The notes: a model not told the origin generated them from the letters alone. DNA of 64,000 nt from Pseudoflavonifractor sp. AF19-9AC (GCF_003478995.1 NZ_QUGI01000002.1:150024-214023), one strand, 5' to 3'. Positions 43,440 to 51,857 are shown, counted from the stretch's first letter. A program made the numbers and translations.

Positions 43440-43640
43440 ACGCCCCTTACACTCGAGATTTTGTGAGGAAACTCCAATGAAAAGACAGGAAAATGGCCGC
43501 TTTTGCGGCCAAAAAGTTATCTTGGTAGACATTTGGTAGACACCCAGAAAATGGAAAAACGCGAAACCCTTGGGGCACAAGGATTTTACGCCTTTTTGGG
43601 TAGACATTTGGTAGACATGGTCCAAAATCCCGGTAGACAC
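43440..43640 (-). promoter_or_regulatory. module B promoter block with GTCTACC boxes
   Basis: On the minus strand GTCTACC boxes begin at 43638, 43616, 43605, 43541 and 43530: spacings 22, 11, 64 and 11. A hairpin with CCTTG/CAAGG core sits between the pairs, and the block ends with GGGGCGTTATAC at about 43437, as in module A. Downstream of that point the 5' UTRs (about 290 nt in A, 115 nt in B) are unrelated until the ribosome site. Confidence 0.65.
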
Positions 43641-43727
43641 AGGGCCCCAAAAACAAAGGTGCGGTACCCGGAATTTCCAGGTACCGCACCTTCGCTCTTA
43701 TAGGGGAAAAGAGAGGGAATTGTCGAA

Positions 43728-44669
43728 TTAGCCCAGATTCAGGGCCTCCTTGACCTTGGAGATGATGTGAGCGCCGATGTCGCGGGAGGCGTCCACGGTC
43801 TGAGCGCCCAGGTGAGGAGTGACGATGAAGTTATCGCACTGGAACAGGGGGGAATCAAAACCCGCACCCTCGGTCAGACCGCCGGCAGCCAGCTCGTTCT
43901 CCATAACGTCGGAGGCATAGCCGCCGATCTTGCCAGCCTTCAGGGCCTCGTACATATCCTGCTCGTTGACGATGCCGCCGCGGGCCATGTTCAGAACCAC
44001 AGCGTCGTCCTTCATCTCAGCGATGGAGTCGGCGTTGAACAGGTTCTTGGTCTCGGGAGTCAGAGGCATGTGGATGGTGACGAAGTCGGCCTGCTTGAGC
44101 ACTTCCTTCACGTCCAGACCCACAGCGTGCTCCTTCTCAAAGTCCTCGGGCTTGAGGTAGGGGTCATAAGCCACGACGGTCATGCCGAAGGCGCGGCCCA
44201 GCTCACCCACGCGGCGGCCGATGCGGCCGAAGCCCAGGATACCCAGGGTCTTGCCGCGCAGCTCGCGGCCCACGAACTTATACTTGTCCCAGTTCTTGTT
44301 CACCTTCACGTCGGCGTTGGCGGGGATGGTGTGGCGGGACAGATCCAGCATCTTGGAGATGGTCAGCTCGGCCACGGCGTTGGCGTTCAGGCCGGGAGCG
44401 TTGAAGACCTGGATGCCCTTGGCCTTGGCGGCCTCCATGTCGATGTGGTTCAGGCCCACAGAGCACACGCCGATGACCTTCAGGTTCTTGGCAGCGTCCA
44501 GAATGGTCTTGTTGATAGCGGGATCGACGCGCATGATCAGCACGTCATAGTCGGGAATCAGAGTGGCCAGCTCCTCCTGGGTGGGGAGCATCTTGGTGTC
44601 AACCTGCATATACTTGCCCAGTTCCTCGGCAATGGCGCTGTGAACGACGTCGATGATCAAACACTTCAT
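43728..44669 (-). CDS. D-2-hydroxyacid dehydrogenase, phosphoglycerate dehydrogenase-like
   Basis: 313 residues. NAD-binding loop GILGFGRIGRRVGELGRAFG near residue 145. The catalytic Arg lies in NMARGG, the Glu in the MENE region and the His in TPHLGAQT. It has no ACT domain, so it is the short form. It is divergent from a LysR gene across 219 bp that holds both promoters. ATG 44669 has AGGAAGG nine bases upstream; ATG 44678 would touch the ribosome site. The substrate may be a 2-hydroxyacid sensed by the LysR protein. Confidence 0.92.
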   Translation of the reverse strand: MKCLIIDVVHSAIAEELGKYMQVDTKMLPTQEELATLIPDYDVLIMRVDPAINKTILDAAKNLKVIGVCSVGLNHIDMEAAKAKGIQVFNAPGLNANAVAELTISKMLDLSRHTIPANADVKVNKNWDKYKFVGRELRGKTLGILGFGRIGRRVGELGRAFGMTVVAYDPYLKPEDFEKEHAVGLDVKEVLKQADFVTIHMPLTPETKNLFNADSIAEMKDDAVVLNMARGGIVNEQDMYEALKAGKIGGYASDVMENELAAGGLTEGAGFDSPLFQCDNFIVTPHLGAQTVDASRDIGAHIISKVKEALNLG

Positions 44670-44761
44670 AACAATCATCCTTCCTCATTAAAAATGATGG
44701 TTTCGAGCCTTTCCAATGAAAAAATTAGCTGGTTCAGCTCTCCTACGGATCTTATGGGTAC

Positions 44762-44790
44762 ATTATGCCATATTTTCCCCCAAATGGAAA
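44762..44790 (-). promoter_or_regulatory. promoter of the hydroxyacid dehydrogenase gene
   Basis: Minus strand TTTCCA (44790-44785), 17 bases, CATAAT (44767-44762). Confidence 0.5.
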
Positions 44791-44808
44791 GCACCTTTTT
44801 GGTGAGGG

Positions 44809-44837
44809 TTGCCACAACCATTTAACTGTGGTAAAAT
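44809..44837 (+). promoter_or_regulatory. promoter and dyad of the LysR gene
   Basis: TTGCCA at 44809-44814, 17 bases, TAAAAT at 44832-44837. CCACA (44812-44816) and TGTGG (44827-44831) form a LysR-type dyad inside the promoter, fitting autoregulation. Confidence 0.6.
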
Positions 44838-44888
44838 GACTTTATCTGGAATCCGGCCCCCAGGGCCATGCGTTTGGAGGAACACAGC

Positions 44889-45815
44889 TTGAATTTTCTG
44901 CATCTGCGCTATTTCCTCATGGTGGCCGAGGAGCTGAACATCACCCGGGCCGCTGAGCGTCTGTACATATCCCAGCAGTCCCTCTCCAACCACATCAGCA
45001 ACATGGAGCGGGAGCTGGACGTGAAGCTCTTTACCCGTTCCCCCAAGCTGTCCCTGACCTACGCCGGGGACCTGCTGGTCCAGACCGCCACCCAGATTCT
45101 GGACCTGTATAGCCAGTACATGACCAAGGTGGGCGACATCAACCGCCACTACCTGGGGGTGCTTCGGGTGGGCATTTCCCACACCTGCGGACTGGCCTTG
45201 CTGCCCTCGGTGCTGCCCCAGTTCCGGACGGAGTTTCCCATGGTGGAGTTCTCTCTCTATGAAGGCAACTCCACCCAGCTGGAGGACGCTCTGTCCCACG
45301 GGCGGGTGGATCTCATCATCTGCTTCCAGCCCATTATGATTGAGGGCGTCACCACCGTTCCCCTCAACGAGCAGCGCCTGGTGATGGTGGTGCCCAAGCC
45401 CTTTACCGACCAGCGCTTCGGCATCCACGCGGAGGAAATTCGGCTTCAATACGCCCAGGGCGCGGACATCAGCGCCTTCCAGCAGTTCCCCTTTGTGCTC
45501 ATTAAGCGGGGCAACCGAACCCGCAACATCGTGGATCAGTACTTCAGCCGCTACTATTTTAAGCCTCAGCTGATTCTGGAGACGGAAAATACCGTCACTA
45601 CTCTGGCTATGGCTCAGGCCGGGGTAGGTATTACCATCTGCCCTGAGTTGTTCCTCCGCGCCATTCCCAACGCCCCGGCTGACAGCGCCGGCGTGGATTT
45701 CTTTCCCCTCACTGACCCCTCCACCTTCAGTAAGCTGGTGGCCGGTTATCGGCGGGACCGCTATTTGTCCCACTTCGGGGAGCGGTTTATTGATATGGCT
45801 CAAAGCGCAATCTGA
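44889..45815 (+). CDS. LysR-family transcriptional regulator
   Basis: 308 residues. HTH LNITRAAERLYISQQSLSNH at about 18-37, then an effector domain. A TTG start at 44889 lies 8 bases after GGAGG, so the protein begins NFLHLRYFLMVAEE like its relatives; the ATG at 44868 would precede the ribosome site. Divergent from the hydroxyacid dehydrogenase, its probable target. Confidence 0.93.
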   Translation: MNFLHLRYFLMVAEELNITRAAERLYISQQSLSNHISNMERELDVKLFTRSPKLSLTYAGDLLVQTATQILDLYSQYMTKVGDINRHYLGVLRVGISHTCGLALLPSVLPQFRTEFPMVEFSLYEGNSTQLEDALSHGRVDLIICFQPIMIEGVTTVPLNEQRLVMVVPKPFTDQRFGIHAEEIRLQYAQGADISAFQQFPFVLIKRGNRTRNIVDQYFSRYYFKPQLILETENTVTTLAMAQAGVGITICPELFLRAIPNAPADSAGVDFFPLTDPSTFSKLVAGYRRDRYLSHFGERFIDMAQSAI

Positions 45816-45840
45816 ACAAAATGAAGCGCCTCCCGAAGGG

Positions 45841-45881
45841 TTAAGCCCCATAGGTACACAACGTGAACCTATGGGGCTTAA
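45841..45881 (+). other. 15-bp hairpin after the LysR gene
   Basis: Perfect stem (45841-45855 with 45867-45881) without a T-tract, 25 bases after the LysR stop. Likely protects the mRNA end or pauses polymerase before the terminator at 45902. Confidence 0.6.
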
Positions 45882-45901
45882 CGCCGTGTATGGGGAAGAT
45901 T

Positions 45902-45935
45902 AGGGCTTGTGGAACACCACAAGCTCTAATTTCTT
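45902..45935 (+). terminator. terminator of the LysR gene
   Basis: An 11-bp stem AGGGCTTGTGG/CCACAAGCTCT (one wobble), loop AACA, then AATTTCTTATT. Confidence 0.65.
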
Positions 45936-46103
45936 ATTGAGCAGATAACTACTGGCTCTCGCAAAAGTGGTAAGTTTTCTACCCACGGACAGCGGTGTAT
46001 GGTCTGCAAAACCAATGATAAGGAATTTATTGAAATACAAATATTCCAGTGGCTTTTCACGCTAACTTGTGGTATGTTGTCTTGCTGCAAGGAGGTAGAG
46101 CAT

Positions 46104-46391
46104 ATGAACAACGCCCTGAAAAAATTCTACTACAGATTTTACACGCCACTGCCTATGGCAGGGTCTGAGCAGGAAATTGAAACTTGCCACCAACAACTCA
46201 TTGAGAGATTGGAAAAGCCAGAGAGAAAGCTGGTGTTGCGGATCATGGACGCACAGAACCTCATTGCAGAGGAACGCTCTATGCACAGTTTCCTTTGCGG
46301 ATTCCAATTGGCATGGGAATTGGCATACGAGTTGAATCACTTTGAGACAGACAGGCATCCCTTTCCGGCAGAAGCGGAGAGGGATGCCTGA
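46104..46391 (+). CDS. small unknown protein (DUF6809-like)
   Basis: 95 residues, helical and charged. MNNALKKFYYRFYTPLPMAG, then a heptad-like EIETCHQQLIERLEKPERKL, then SFLCGFQLAWELAYEL. The layout (short N-terminal segment, helix, C-terminal xFxxGFxLxxxL) resembles small proteins classed as DUF6809; this is a recognition guess. AAGGAGG precedes the ATG. A truncated paralogue lies at 53860, 7.5 kb away in the same direction. A terminator hairpin overlaps the last codons. The region is AT-richer than the chromosome around it. Confidence 0.7.
   Translation: MNNALKKFYYRFYTPLPMAGSEQEIETCHQQLIERLEKPERKLVLRIMDAQNLIAEERSMHSFLCGFQLAWELAYELNHFETDRHPFPAEAERDA
46353..46389 (+). terminator. hairpin overlapping the 3' end of the small gene
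   Basis: A 15-bp stem (46353-46367 with 46375-46389, one G-U pair) lies inside the last codons. The paralogue at 54064-54103 keeps it as a perfect 14-bp stem, with paired changes on both arms (CCCT/AGGG against CCAT/ATGG), so the RNA structure itself seems conserved. Confidence 0.7.
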
Positions 46392-46447
46392 TTCGTATAA
46401 AACAACTGTGCAGAACTTTAAGATATAGACATACAGTGATTGGGCGT

Positions 46448-47586
46448 TTAGTCGGCCATGCCGATTTGCCCAATGGCATAGCGCAGGGCTTTCACGCTGA
46501 TGGGCGACTGGGGCAGGATTTTCCCGTCCGGCACCAGCAGCTTGTTGGTAATGGAAAATGCAACGGCATCCCGAGCCCAGGGGGAGATCTGACTGGCATC
46601 CTTGTACGAATCCAGAACACCCGCATCTGTCACCTTGGGGCTTCCGAACAGTCGATAGATCATCACCATGGCCTGTTCTACGCTCATCATATCCTCCGGC
46701 CCAAAGAAACCATTACCGTAGCCGCCCAGATAACCGTTTTGCTCTGCCCAGGCAACTGCCTCAGCGTAAGGAGCATCCCAGGCCACATCCGTAAAGGTTG
46801 GGGGTCCCACGGCTTCGTCCCACCGATGGGCATGATCGAACAGCATCTTGACTGCGTCGCCCCGGGTGATGGAGACCGTGGCTGTATTGGCCCAACTGAC
46901 GGAAATATCATCCAGATAGAAGGAGGTCACCCCTTCAAAGCCGGAGTCGGTGCCGATCACCAGATACGCCGTTCCCGCTTCATCTGTCCGGGCAATTACC
47001 TTGGTCTCGATCTCGTTGAACTCATATTCACCGGGGCGGTTGATTTCCTCTTTGGCAAGGTTGCCGACCACGATCATGTCCGATCCGCTGGTGCTCTGAC
47101 TGCCCTTGTCGATGTTCAGGCAGAAGTGGTTCAGGGAGTCCAGGCTGTTTTCCGGCTCCTTAGAGGCAACACCGCACTTGACGAAGACCGATTCTCCGGG
47201 AGCGCCGCCGATGCCGATCATATCATTTTCCACATTGGTGGCCAGCTGAAAGCGGACGGTGAACTGATACTCCGTCTCGGGAACAAGGCCGCTCAGATCC
47301 TTGTAATACCCCATAAAGAGATCGTCGCTGTGATTATTGCCGGAGAGAAAAAGGCCCTTTCCGGCCTCTGCAATGGGAACCTCCTCATGGCCGGAGCGAA
47401 GCTCATAAAATTCCTCCACCCCCTGCTCGTTGGGGTAGTCGAAAAAATGGGGGTAAACCCGCCGTCATTCTGGTTAAAGTCAAAGGTAAGTCCTGCTGTC
47501 GTCTCCTTTGCGGCAGCAGTCCCCGCCAGAATACTCATGCCAATGGCCGCAGCCACACCCAGTGAACAGAATCTTTTGAACCGCAT
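46448..47586 (-). pseudogene. SLH-anchored surface protein broken by a -1 frameshift in a homopolymer
   Basis: The first frame (47586 down to about 47440) gives signal peptide MRFKRFCSLGVAAAIGMSIL and the mature start AKETTAGLTFDFNQNDGGFT. The second frame continues DYPNEQGVEEFYELRSGHEE through a beta-sandwich carbohydrate-binding-like domain (about 150 residues) and SLH repeats (ITRGDAVKMLFDHAHRW, then YLGGYGNGFFGPEDMMSVEQ) to 46448. The frames join at A6 (47442-47447) next to G5 (47449-47453); one added A:T pair restores about 379 residues. It is either a phase-variable gene, a decaying one or a sequencing error. Confidence 0.8.
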
Positions 47587-47630
47587 TTGTAATCCTCCTT
47601 CGATGTTTTGGCGTTTGCCTGTTCATCTAT

Positions 47631-47903
47631 TTAGATGCGACGAGGATTTCGCTTTGTTGGGATTCTGTCGGAAAATTTGAAAAAAAGAATTCCGGCTACA
47701 ATGGAGACGATCAGCAGGGTCAACCACACTGTAAACCAGGGAGACAGGGACGGCTCCGTGGAAGGAATGCTGCTGATCCCAAAATCGCCGCCGGGCTCCT
47801 GGGAAGGTGTACGGAAATACTGGATTGCCTGGTACGTAAGACCACCGGCAGAAACGATTGCCACGCTGGCCAGAGCGGTGAGGGTCCGCCGCAGGCTTTG
47901 CAT
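47631..47903 (-). CDS. small two-segment membrane protein
   Basis: 90 residues. It begins MQSLRRTLTALASVAIVSAG (first hydrophobic segment), a Ser/Pro loop (FRTPSQEPGGDFGISSIPST), a second segment WFTVWLTLLIVSIVAGILFF and a basic tail. AAGGTAAGG precedes ATG 47903. The gene starts inside the truncated end of a GNAT gene on the same strand, in another frame. It may be an anchoring or accessory protein for the SLH gene that follows 45 bases later. Function unknown. Confidence 0.6.
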   Translation of the reverse strand: MQSLRRTLTALASVAIVSAGGLTYQAIQYFRTPSQEPGGDFGISSIPSTEPSLSPWFTVWLTLLIVSIVAGILFFKFSDRIPTKRNPRRI

Positions 47904-48171
47904 AACCCTTACCTTGATGCTGCTTGTCAATCAGCAGGCGGTCAAACCAAAGTCTTGTATAGGCGGGCTCCTGAATCATTCCGTACATGGTAAAACCGAT
48001 CAGGGTGTCGTTGTCATAGATGCACATGGGATGCCACGCCGCCAGCTGATCCGCCTCTTTCATACAGTCCGCAACACTTTCGATAAAACCTGTCTGGTGT
48101 GGAAATACCTCCAACTTCTCAGCAGCCCTGCGATTTTTGCCGGTGACAGGCTTTAACGACAGATTACTCAT
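47895..48171 (-). pseudogene. truncated GNAT acetyltransferase
   Basis: MSNLSLKPVTGKNRRAAEKL, then ADQLAAWHPMCIYDNDTLIG and LWFDRLLIDKQHQGKGYAK show the N-terminal two thirds of a spermidine-acetyltransferase-like GNAT up to the acetyl-CoA loop QHQGKGYA. The frame then runs into unrelated residues, because the sequence becomes the small membrane-protein gene. The catalytic fold is incomplete. GAGGTGAGC precedes ATG 48171, which overlaps the CNNM-type gene's end. Confidence 0.7.
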
Positions 48172-49519
48172 GCTCACCTCTATTATGTTCCTGCTTTTCG
48201 GTGTTCTGCGGATTTGCCAGGCAAACCAACGCCGTCACCACTTGATGATTTCGGATCTCGGTGACCCGGATCACCAGGCCGGCGGTTTCCACTTCAATAG
48301 TGGCCCCATCCTCGGGGATGGTGGCCATGGCCCCAAAGATCAGTCCGTTAAAGGTATCGAAGTCGTCAAAGGGCAGCGTGACACCAAGTGTTTGGGCAAC
48401 CTCCTCCAGAGGCGCCTCTCCACGGATCTTCCAGGTGCCAGAGTCCACAGCCTCGATCAGGGGAAGGGCGTTTCGGCATACATCCTCCTCGCCCAGATCT
48501 CCCACCAGCTGCTCCACAAGATCGTTGATGGTAACAATGCCCGTCATGCCGCCGTATTCGTCCAGCACCACCGCCAAAGGATGGCAGCCGCCCTTCATGT
48601 TACGGAACAGCACATCCGCCTTGACGCTGTCCGGTACCAAATAGGGAGTCTCCACCGCCTGTTCCAGTACGGTCTCACGGCTCCGGTCCGTCAGGCGGAA
48701 GTAATCTTTTGCATTGAGGATACCCACCACATCGTCCGCGGATTCTCCGCACACAGGATACCGGGTGTGGCGGCTGTTGTGGATGGTGGCGGCCCACTCC
48801 TCCATGCTCTCCTCCAGCCACAGAATGGTCAGGTCGGTTCGGTGGGTGGCAATCTCCCCGGCGGTCAAGTCGTCAAACTCAAAGACGTTTTGGATGAATT
48901 GCTTTTCTTCGTGGTCAATGGTACCTTTCTGGCTGCCCACGTCTACCATCATGCGGATCTCCTCCTCACTGACGGTCTCCTCCTCGGCGTTGGGGTCAAT
49001 ACCAAGCAGACGAAGGACAGCATTGGTGGAAGCGGTCAGGAACCACACAATAGGTGCAAACAGCTTGGCGATGGCGGAGATCAGGCCGGAGATACCCAGA
49101 GCCAGGGACTCTGCCTTACGCATGGCCACCCGCTTGGGAACCAACTCACCAAAGATCAGGGTAAAGTAGGACAAAACCAGCGTGATGATGACCACGGCGA
49201 TGGCGTCCAGGGTAGCAGCGGGTACGCCCACACCCAGGCTTACCAGCCAATTGACCAGGCCGTCTGAAAAGTTCTCCGCCGCAAAGGCACTGCCCAGAAA
49301 GCCGGACAGGGTGATGGCCACCTGGATTGTGGCGAGAAAGCGGGCCGGTTGGCTGGTCAGACGAGCCAGTCGTACGGCTCGTTTATCTCCCTCCGCCGCC
49401 ATTCGGGCCAGCTTGGCATCGTTGATAGAAATTACCGCAATCTCCGCACTGGCAAAGACTGCGTTGAGCAGGATCAGAAATACCTGCAGCAAAATCATGA
49501 ATAAAATAGAATTTTCCAA
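48164..49519 (-). CDS. CNNM/CorC-type transporter (DUF21 and CBS domains)
   Basis: 451 residues. An N-terminal DUF21 membrane domain has four segments (1-165, SAEIAVISINDAKL and GELVPKRVAM motifs). Two CBS domains follow (about 205-330, with HTRYPVCGESADDVVGILNA and VVLDEYGGMTGIVTINDLVE), then a CorC/HlyC C-terminal domain. Such proteins move or gate Mg2+/Co2+ across the membrane. A TTG start at 49519 lies 8 bases after GGAGG. Expression should be set by the leader at 49565-49702. Confidence 0.92.
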   Translation of the reverse strand: MENSILFMILLQVFLILLNAVFASAEIAVISINDAKLARMAAEGDKRAVRLARLTSQPARFLATIQVAITLSGFLGSAFAAENFSDGLVNWLVSLGVGVPAATLDAIAVVIITLVLSYFTLIFGELVPKRVAMRKAESLALGISGLISAIAKLFAPIVWFLTASTNAVLRLLGIDPNAEEETVSEEEIRMMVDVGSQKGTIDHEEKQFIQNVFEFDDLTAGEIATHRTDLTILWLEESMEEWAATIHNSRHTRYPVCGESADDVVGILNAKDYFRLTDRSRETVLEQAVETPYLVPDSVKADVLFRNMKGGCHPLAVVLDEYGGMTGIVTINDLVEQLVGDLGEEDVCRNALPLIEAVDSGTWKIRGEAPLEEVAQTLGVTLPFDDFDTFNGLIFGAMATIPEDGATIEVETAGLVIRVTEIRNHQVVTALVCLANPQNTEKQEHNRGEHE

Positions 49520-49564
49520 TGTAAATACCTCCTCAGATTAAAACAATTATAGGCAAAAGGACGC

Positions 49565-49611
49565 AAAAAGACATAGCCCGTCGTACTATTCTCGCAAGCA
49601 CAGGCCATGTC
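49565..49611 (-). terminator. attenuator terminator before the CNNM gene
   Basis: Minus strand stem GACATGGCC (49611-49603) with GGCTATGTC (49578-49570), one G-U pair, then TTTTTGCG. The A-C mismatch on the other strand shows the direction. TCGTAC at 49639-49634 can pair with GTACGA at 49586-49581 as a competing antiterminator. Confidence 0.75.
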
Positions 49612-49678
49612 TCATCCGATTCTGTTCATAATTGTACGAGGGAGGCTTGGCGGAGGCGTTACTGTCACCGTCATCCAT
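49586..49678 (-). CDS. leader peptide of the CNNM transporter attenuator
   Basis: 30 codons starting MDDGDSNASAKPPS, then YNYEQNR and a C-terminal MRHGLCLRE. The last codons form the 5' arm of the terminator, and the TAG lies in its loop, so a translating ribosome decides whether the hairpin forms. GAAGG lies 10 bases before this ATG; an ATG at 49702 gives a 38-residue form. The acidic start followed by PP resembles, in kind, the E. coli MgtL peptide, whose acidic/proline residues destabilise ribosomes at low Mg2+. Mg2+ sensing is inference. Confidence 0.65.
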   Translation of the reverse strand: MDDGDSNASAKPPSYNYEQNRMRHGLCLRE

Positions 49679-49702
49679 AAGTTGCAGACCTTCTCCTTTC
49701 AT

Positions 49703-50009
49703 TGTAATGTTCCATATCTTATCAGACAATCTCCCGTTCGTCAACTTGTGAAGTGACTATTATACATACAGATTCTGTTCAGATCATGTCCCTGTCCCAA
49801 GTCATGTGGTAGTAAATATTTCTTTTTTGACCCGTCATGCATAACCGGACGAAAGGACGAAGATAGCTGGAATTATGGCTTCAGGTTATGGCTTTACTTA
49901 GTAAACAGTACAAATACAACCCGTATCCCGGTGACTGCACACTTTCTCCTAATATCCATCTCTTCCGGTTTGTTCATGAGAAGAGTGTAAAAAATACAAA
50001 GAAGAGAAC
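49703..50009. other. AT-rich gap upstream of the CNNM leader
   Basis: About 300 bases without a gene. The minus-strand promoter of the CNNM leader should lie here, but I see only weak candidates near 49735-49775. No repeats or coding frames of note. Confidence 0.4.
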
Positions 50010-50038
50010 AGCCGGAAATCCTCAGGGATTTCCGGCTT
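50010..50038 (-). terminator. terminator of the GNAT/RsgA operon
   Basis: A perfect 12-bp stem AGCCGGAAATCC/GGATTTCCGGCT (50010-50021 with 50026-50037); the minus-strand continuation is pyrimidine-rich with TATTTTTT further on. Confidence 0.6.
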
Positions 50039-50142
50039 AGTTCATGTATTCCTTTTAAACCTCACATCCGTCTTGTATTTGGAAAGAGCCAGCAGTTCTG
50101 CACCCGGACCCATGCCAAGCTCCAAAATGGTTTCAGCGCCTC

Positions 50143-50778
50143 TTATTCATCCAGCTGTGCACAGGCAATTTCATACTCATGCTGGCAGGAAAGCACCTTC
50201 TTTTCCTTTTCCGGGAATGAAGCATCGAAGGCAAGGATATCTGCCTCCTCGGCTTCCAGTACCTCAGAAAATTCGGCATATCCATGAATTCCATCCAGAG
50301 CGGTTTTCCGAAGAGGCAGCACCAGAAGACCGGTATAAAACTTTCCGTCCGGCATGGAGATGCCGTATTTTTTTCCGCCTCGGAATCCATAGGGCTCATA
50401 GTGGTACGGGTATCCCAAGGTCAGAATGGCGGAGTATCCCATTACTTTTGCTTTTTCAATGGAATGGGTGATCAACTTTCTACCCAATCCCTGACGGTGA
50501 TATTTGGGAGAAATAAAAACCGGTCCAAAACTGATCGTGGGAAATTCTCCGTCCGGTGTTACGACTTTGGAATGGGTATAGAAAATGGCACCCTCCACAG
50601 TGCCGTCCACCTCGATGACAAAGGCAAGCTCCTGGATAAAATCAGGATGTGACCGCATTTTGTGGACCACATAGTGCTCCGCAGCGCCGGGGAAGTACAG
50701 ATTCCAAAAAGCTTCCCGGGCCACTTCCTCGGTTCTGCGATGGTCTTTGGGTTCTTCGTTGCGAACAATGATATTCAT
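50143..50778 (-). CDS. GNAT N-acetyltransferase, YhbS-like
   Basis: 211 residues. FGPVFISPKYHRQGLGRKLI is the acetyl-CoA pyrophosphate loop (motif A), followed by GYPYHYEPYGFRGG, which together match the YhbS-like group. Substrate unknown. AAGGAGG precedes ATG 50778. It lies 14 bases after the RsgA-like gene, so the two are one transcript. Confidence 0.88.
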   Translation of the reverse strand: MNIIVRNEEPKDHRRTEEVAREAFWNLYFPGAAEHYVVHKMRSHPDFIQELAFVIEVDGTVEGAIFYTHSKVVTPDGEFPTISFGPVFISPKYHRQGLGRKLITHSIEKAKVMGYSAILTLGYPYHYEPYGFRGGKKYGISMPDGKFYTGLLVLPLRKTALDGIHGYAEFSEVLEAEEADILAFDASFPEKEKKVLSCQHEYEIACAQLDE

Positions 50779-50792
50779 AATTCTGTACCTCC

Positions 50793-51857
50793 TTATTTCC
50801 GTTTCCGCTGTTCTTTGGCAAAGCGTCTGGCGTTCTTCATACCGCCCACTTCTTTGAACATACGCTCGCACTTTTTGACTTCGATCTCCTTGCTGCTGAG
50901 TCCATCATAGCTGGTCTCATGCTCCAGCTTGTGATAGCTTTCCAGGCGGCGGCTGTCCAATTCACCGGATTCTACTGCCGCCAGAACGGCGCAGCCGGGT
51001 TCACTGGTGTGGGTACAGTCCCGGAAGCGACAGTGCCGGGCCAGTTCTTCGATCTCCGCAAAGGTTTTGGAGAGGTCGGCGCTCTCTGCGCCCATCTCCC
51101 GCATACCGGGGGTGTCAATGACCACACCGCCCAGAGGACAGGGAAACATTTCACGGCCTGTTGTGGTATGCCGTCCCTTGTCGCCTCTGCCGATCTCCTG
51201 GGTTTCCATCACCGTATTACCCAGCAGTTTGTTGATCAGCGTAGATTTTCCCACGCCGGATGAGCCGATAAAGGCACAGGTCTGATTCTTTTGGAAATAA
51301 GGCTGAAACTTCTCACCAATATCCGCATCAAACATGGAGAGGGGGATCGCATCGGAAAAACTGGAAATGTTCTCCACCTGCGAGACCGCCTGGGGCAGAT
51401 CATCACACAAATCTGATTTTGTCAGAACGATCACCGGCACAGCACCGCTGTCCCAGGCAATGGACAAATACCGCTCCATACGATTCAGACTGAAATTCTG
51501 GTTGAGAGACATACACAAAAATACAATGTCCACATTGGCCGCTACCGGCTGTGCCTGCCCCGATACGCCAACTGCCTTTCGGACAAACAGGCTCTTTCGG
51601 GTCAGCACACGATGGATCACGGCAAGCTCCGGCTGTATATCCACCATCACACAGTCTCCCACCGCTGGATATTGGGCCAGCTCCTCGGTGTCATACCGAA
51701 GTTTACCGGAAATCTCCGCCAGCATCTCGCCCTGCTCCGTTACGATCTTATATTTTCCGCGATACTGTGCGATGACTCTCGCCAGTTGATACTCCGGATA
51801 TAAGGTTGCTTCTGTGAAAAAACGTTCTGAAACGCCGTAATTGTTTAATTGATTCAA
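50793..51857 (-). CDS. RsgA-like ribosome-associated GTPase, accessory copy
   Basis: 354 residues. An OB-fold (about 20-90), then a circularly permuted GTPase: G4-like LTKSDLCD, G1 GSSGVGKSTLINKLLGN, G3 DTPGMREMG. A zinc knuckle follows as CRFRDCTHTSEPGCAV, and the basic tail has ARRFAKEQRKRK. RsgA matures 30S subunits. This longer form in an AT-richer island with GNAT genes is probably a second, acquired copy. A TTG start at 51857 is chosen (GGAGG 8 bases upstream); the ATG at 51872 has none. A 20-codon leader lies upstream. Confidence 0.9.
   Translation of the reverse strand: MNQLNNYGVSERFFTEATLYPEYQLARVIAQYRGKYKIVTEQGEMLAEISGKLRYDTEELAQYPAVGDCVMVDIQPELAVIHRVLTRKSLFVRKAVGVSGQAQPVAANVDIVFLCMSLNQNFSLNRMERYLSIAWDSGAVPVIVLTKSDLCDDLPQAVSQVENISSFSDAIPLSMFDADIGEKFQPYFQKNQTCAFIGSSGVGKSTLINKLLGNTVMETQEIGRGDKGRHTTTGREMFPCPLGGVVIDTPGMREMGAESADLSKTFAEIEELARHCRFRDCTHTSEPGCAVLAAVESGELDSRRLESYHKLEHETSYDGLSSKEIEVKKCERMFKEVGGMKNARRFAKEQRKRK

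Noticed and set aside
49612..49629. Five-codon leader MNRIG in the CNNM leader
   Set aside because: It is a chance frame inside the longer leader peptide and has no ribosome site.
49520..49740. M-box or Mn2+ riboswitch before the CNNM gene
   Set aside because: None of the conserved M-box or yybP-ykoY sequence blocks that I know are present; a leader-peptide attenuator explains the layout better.
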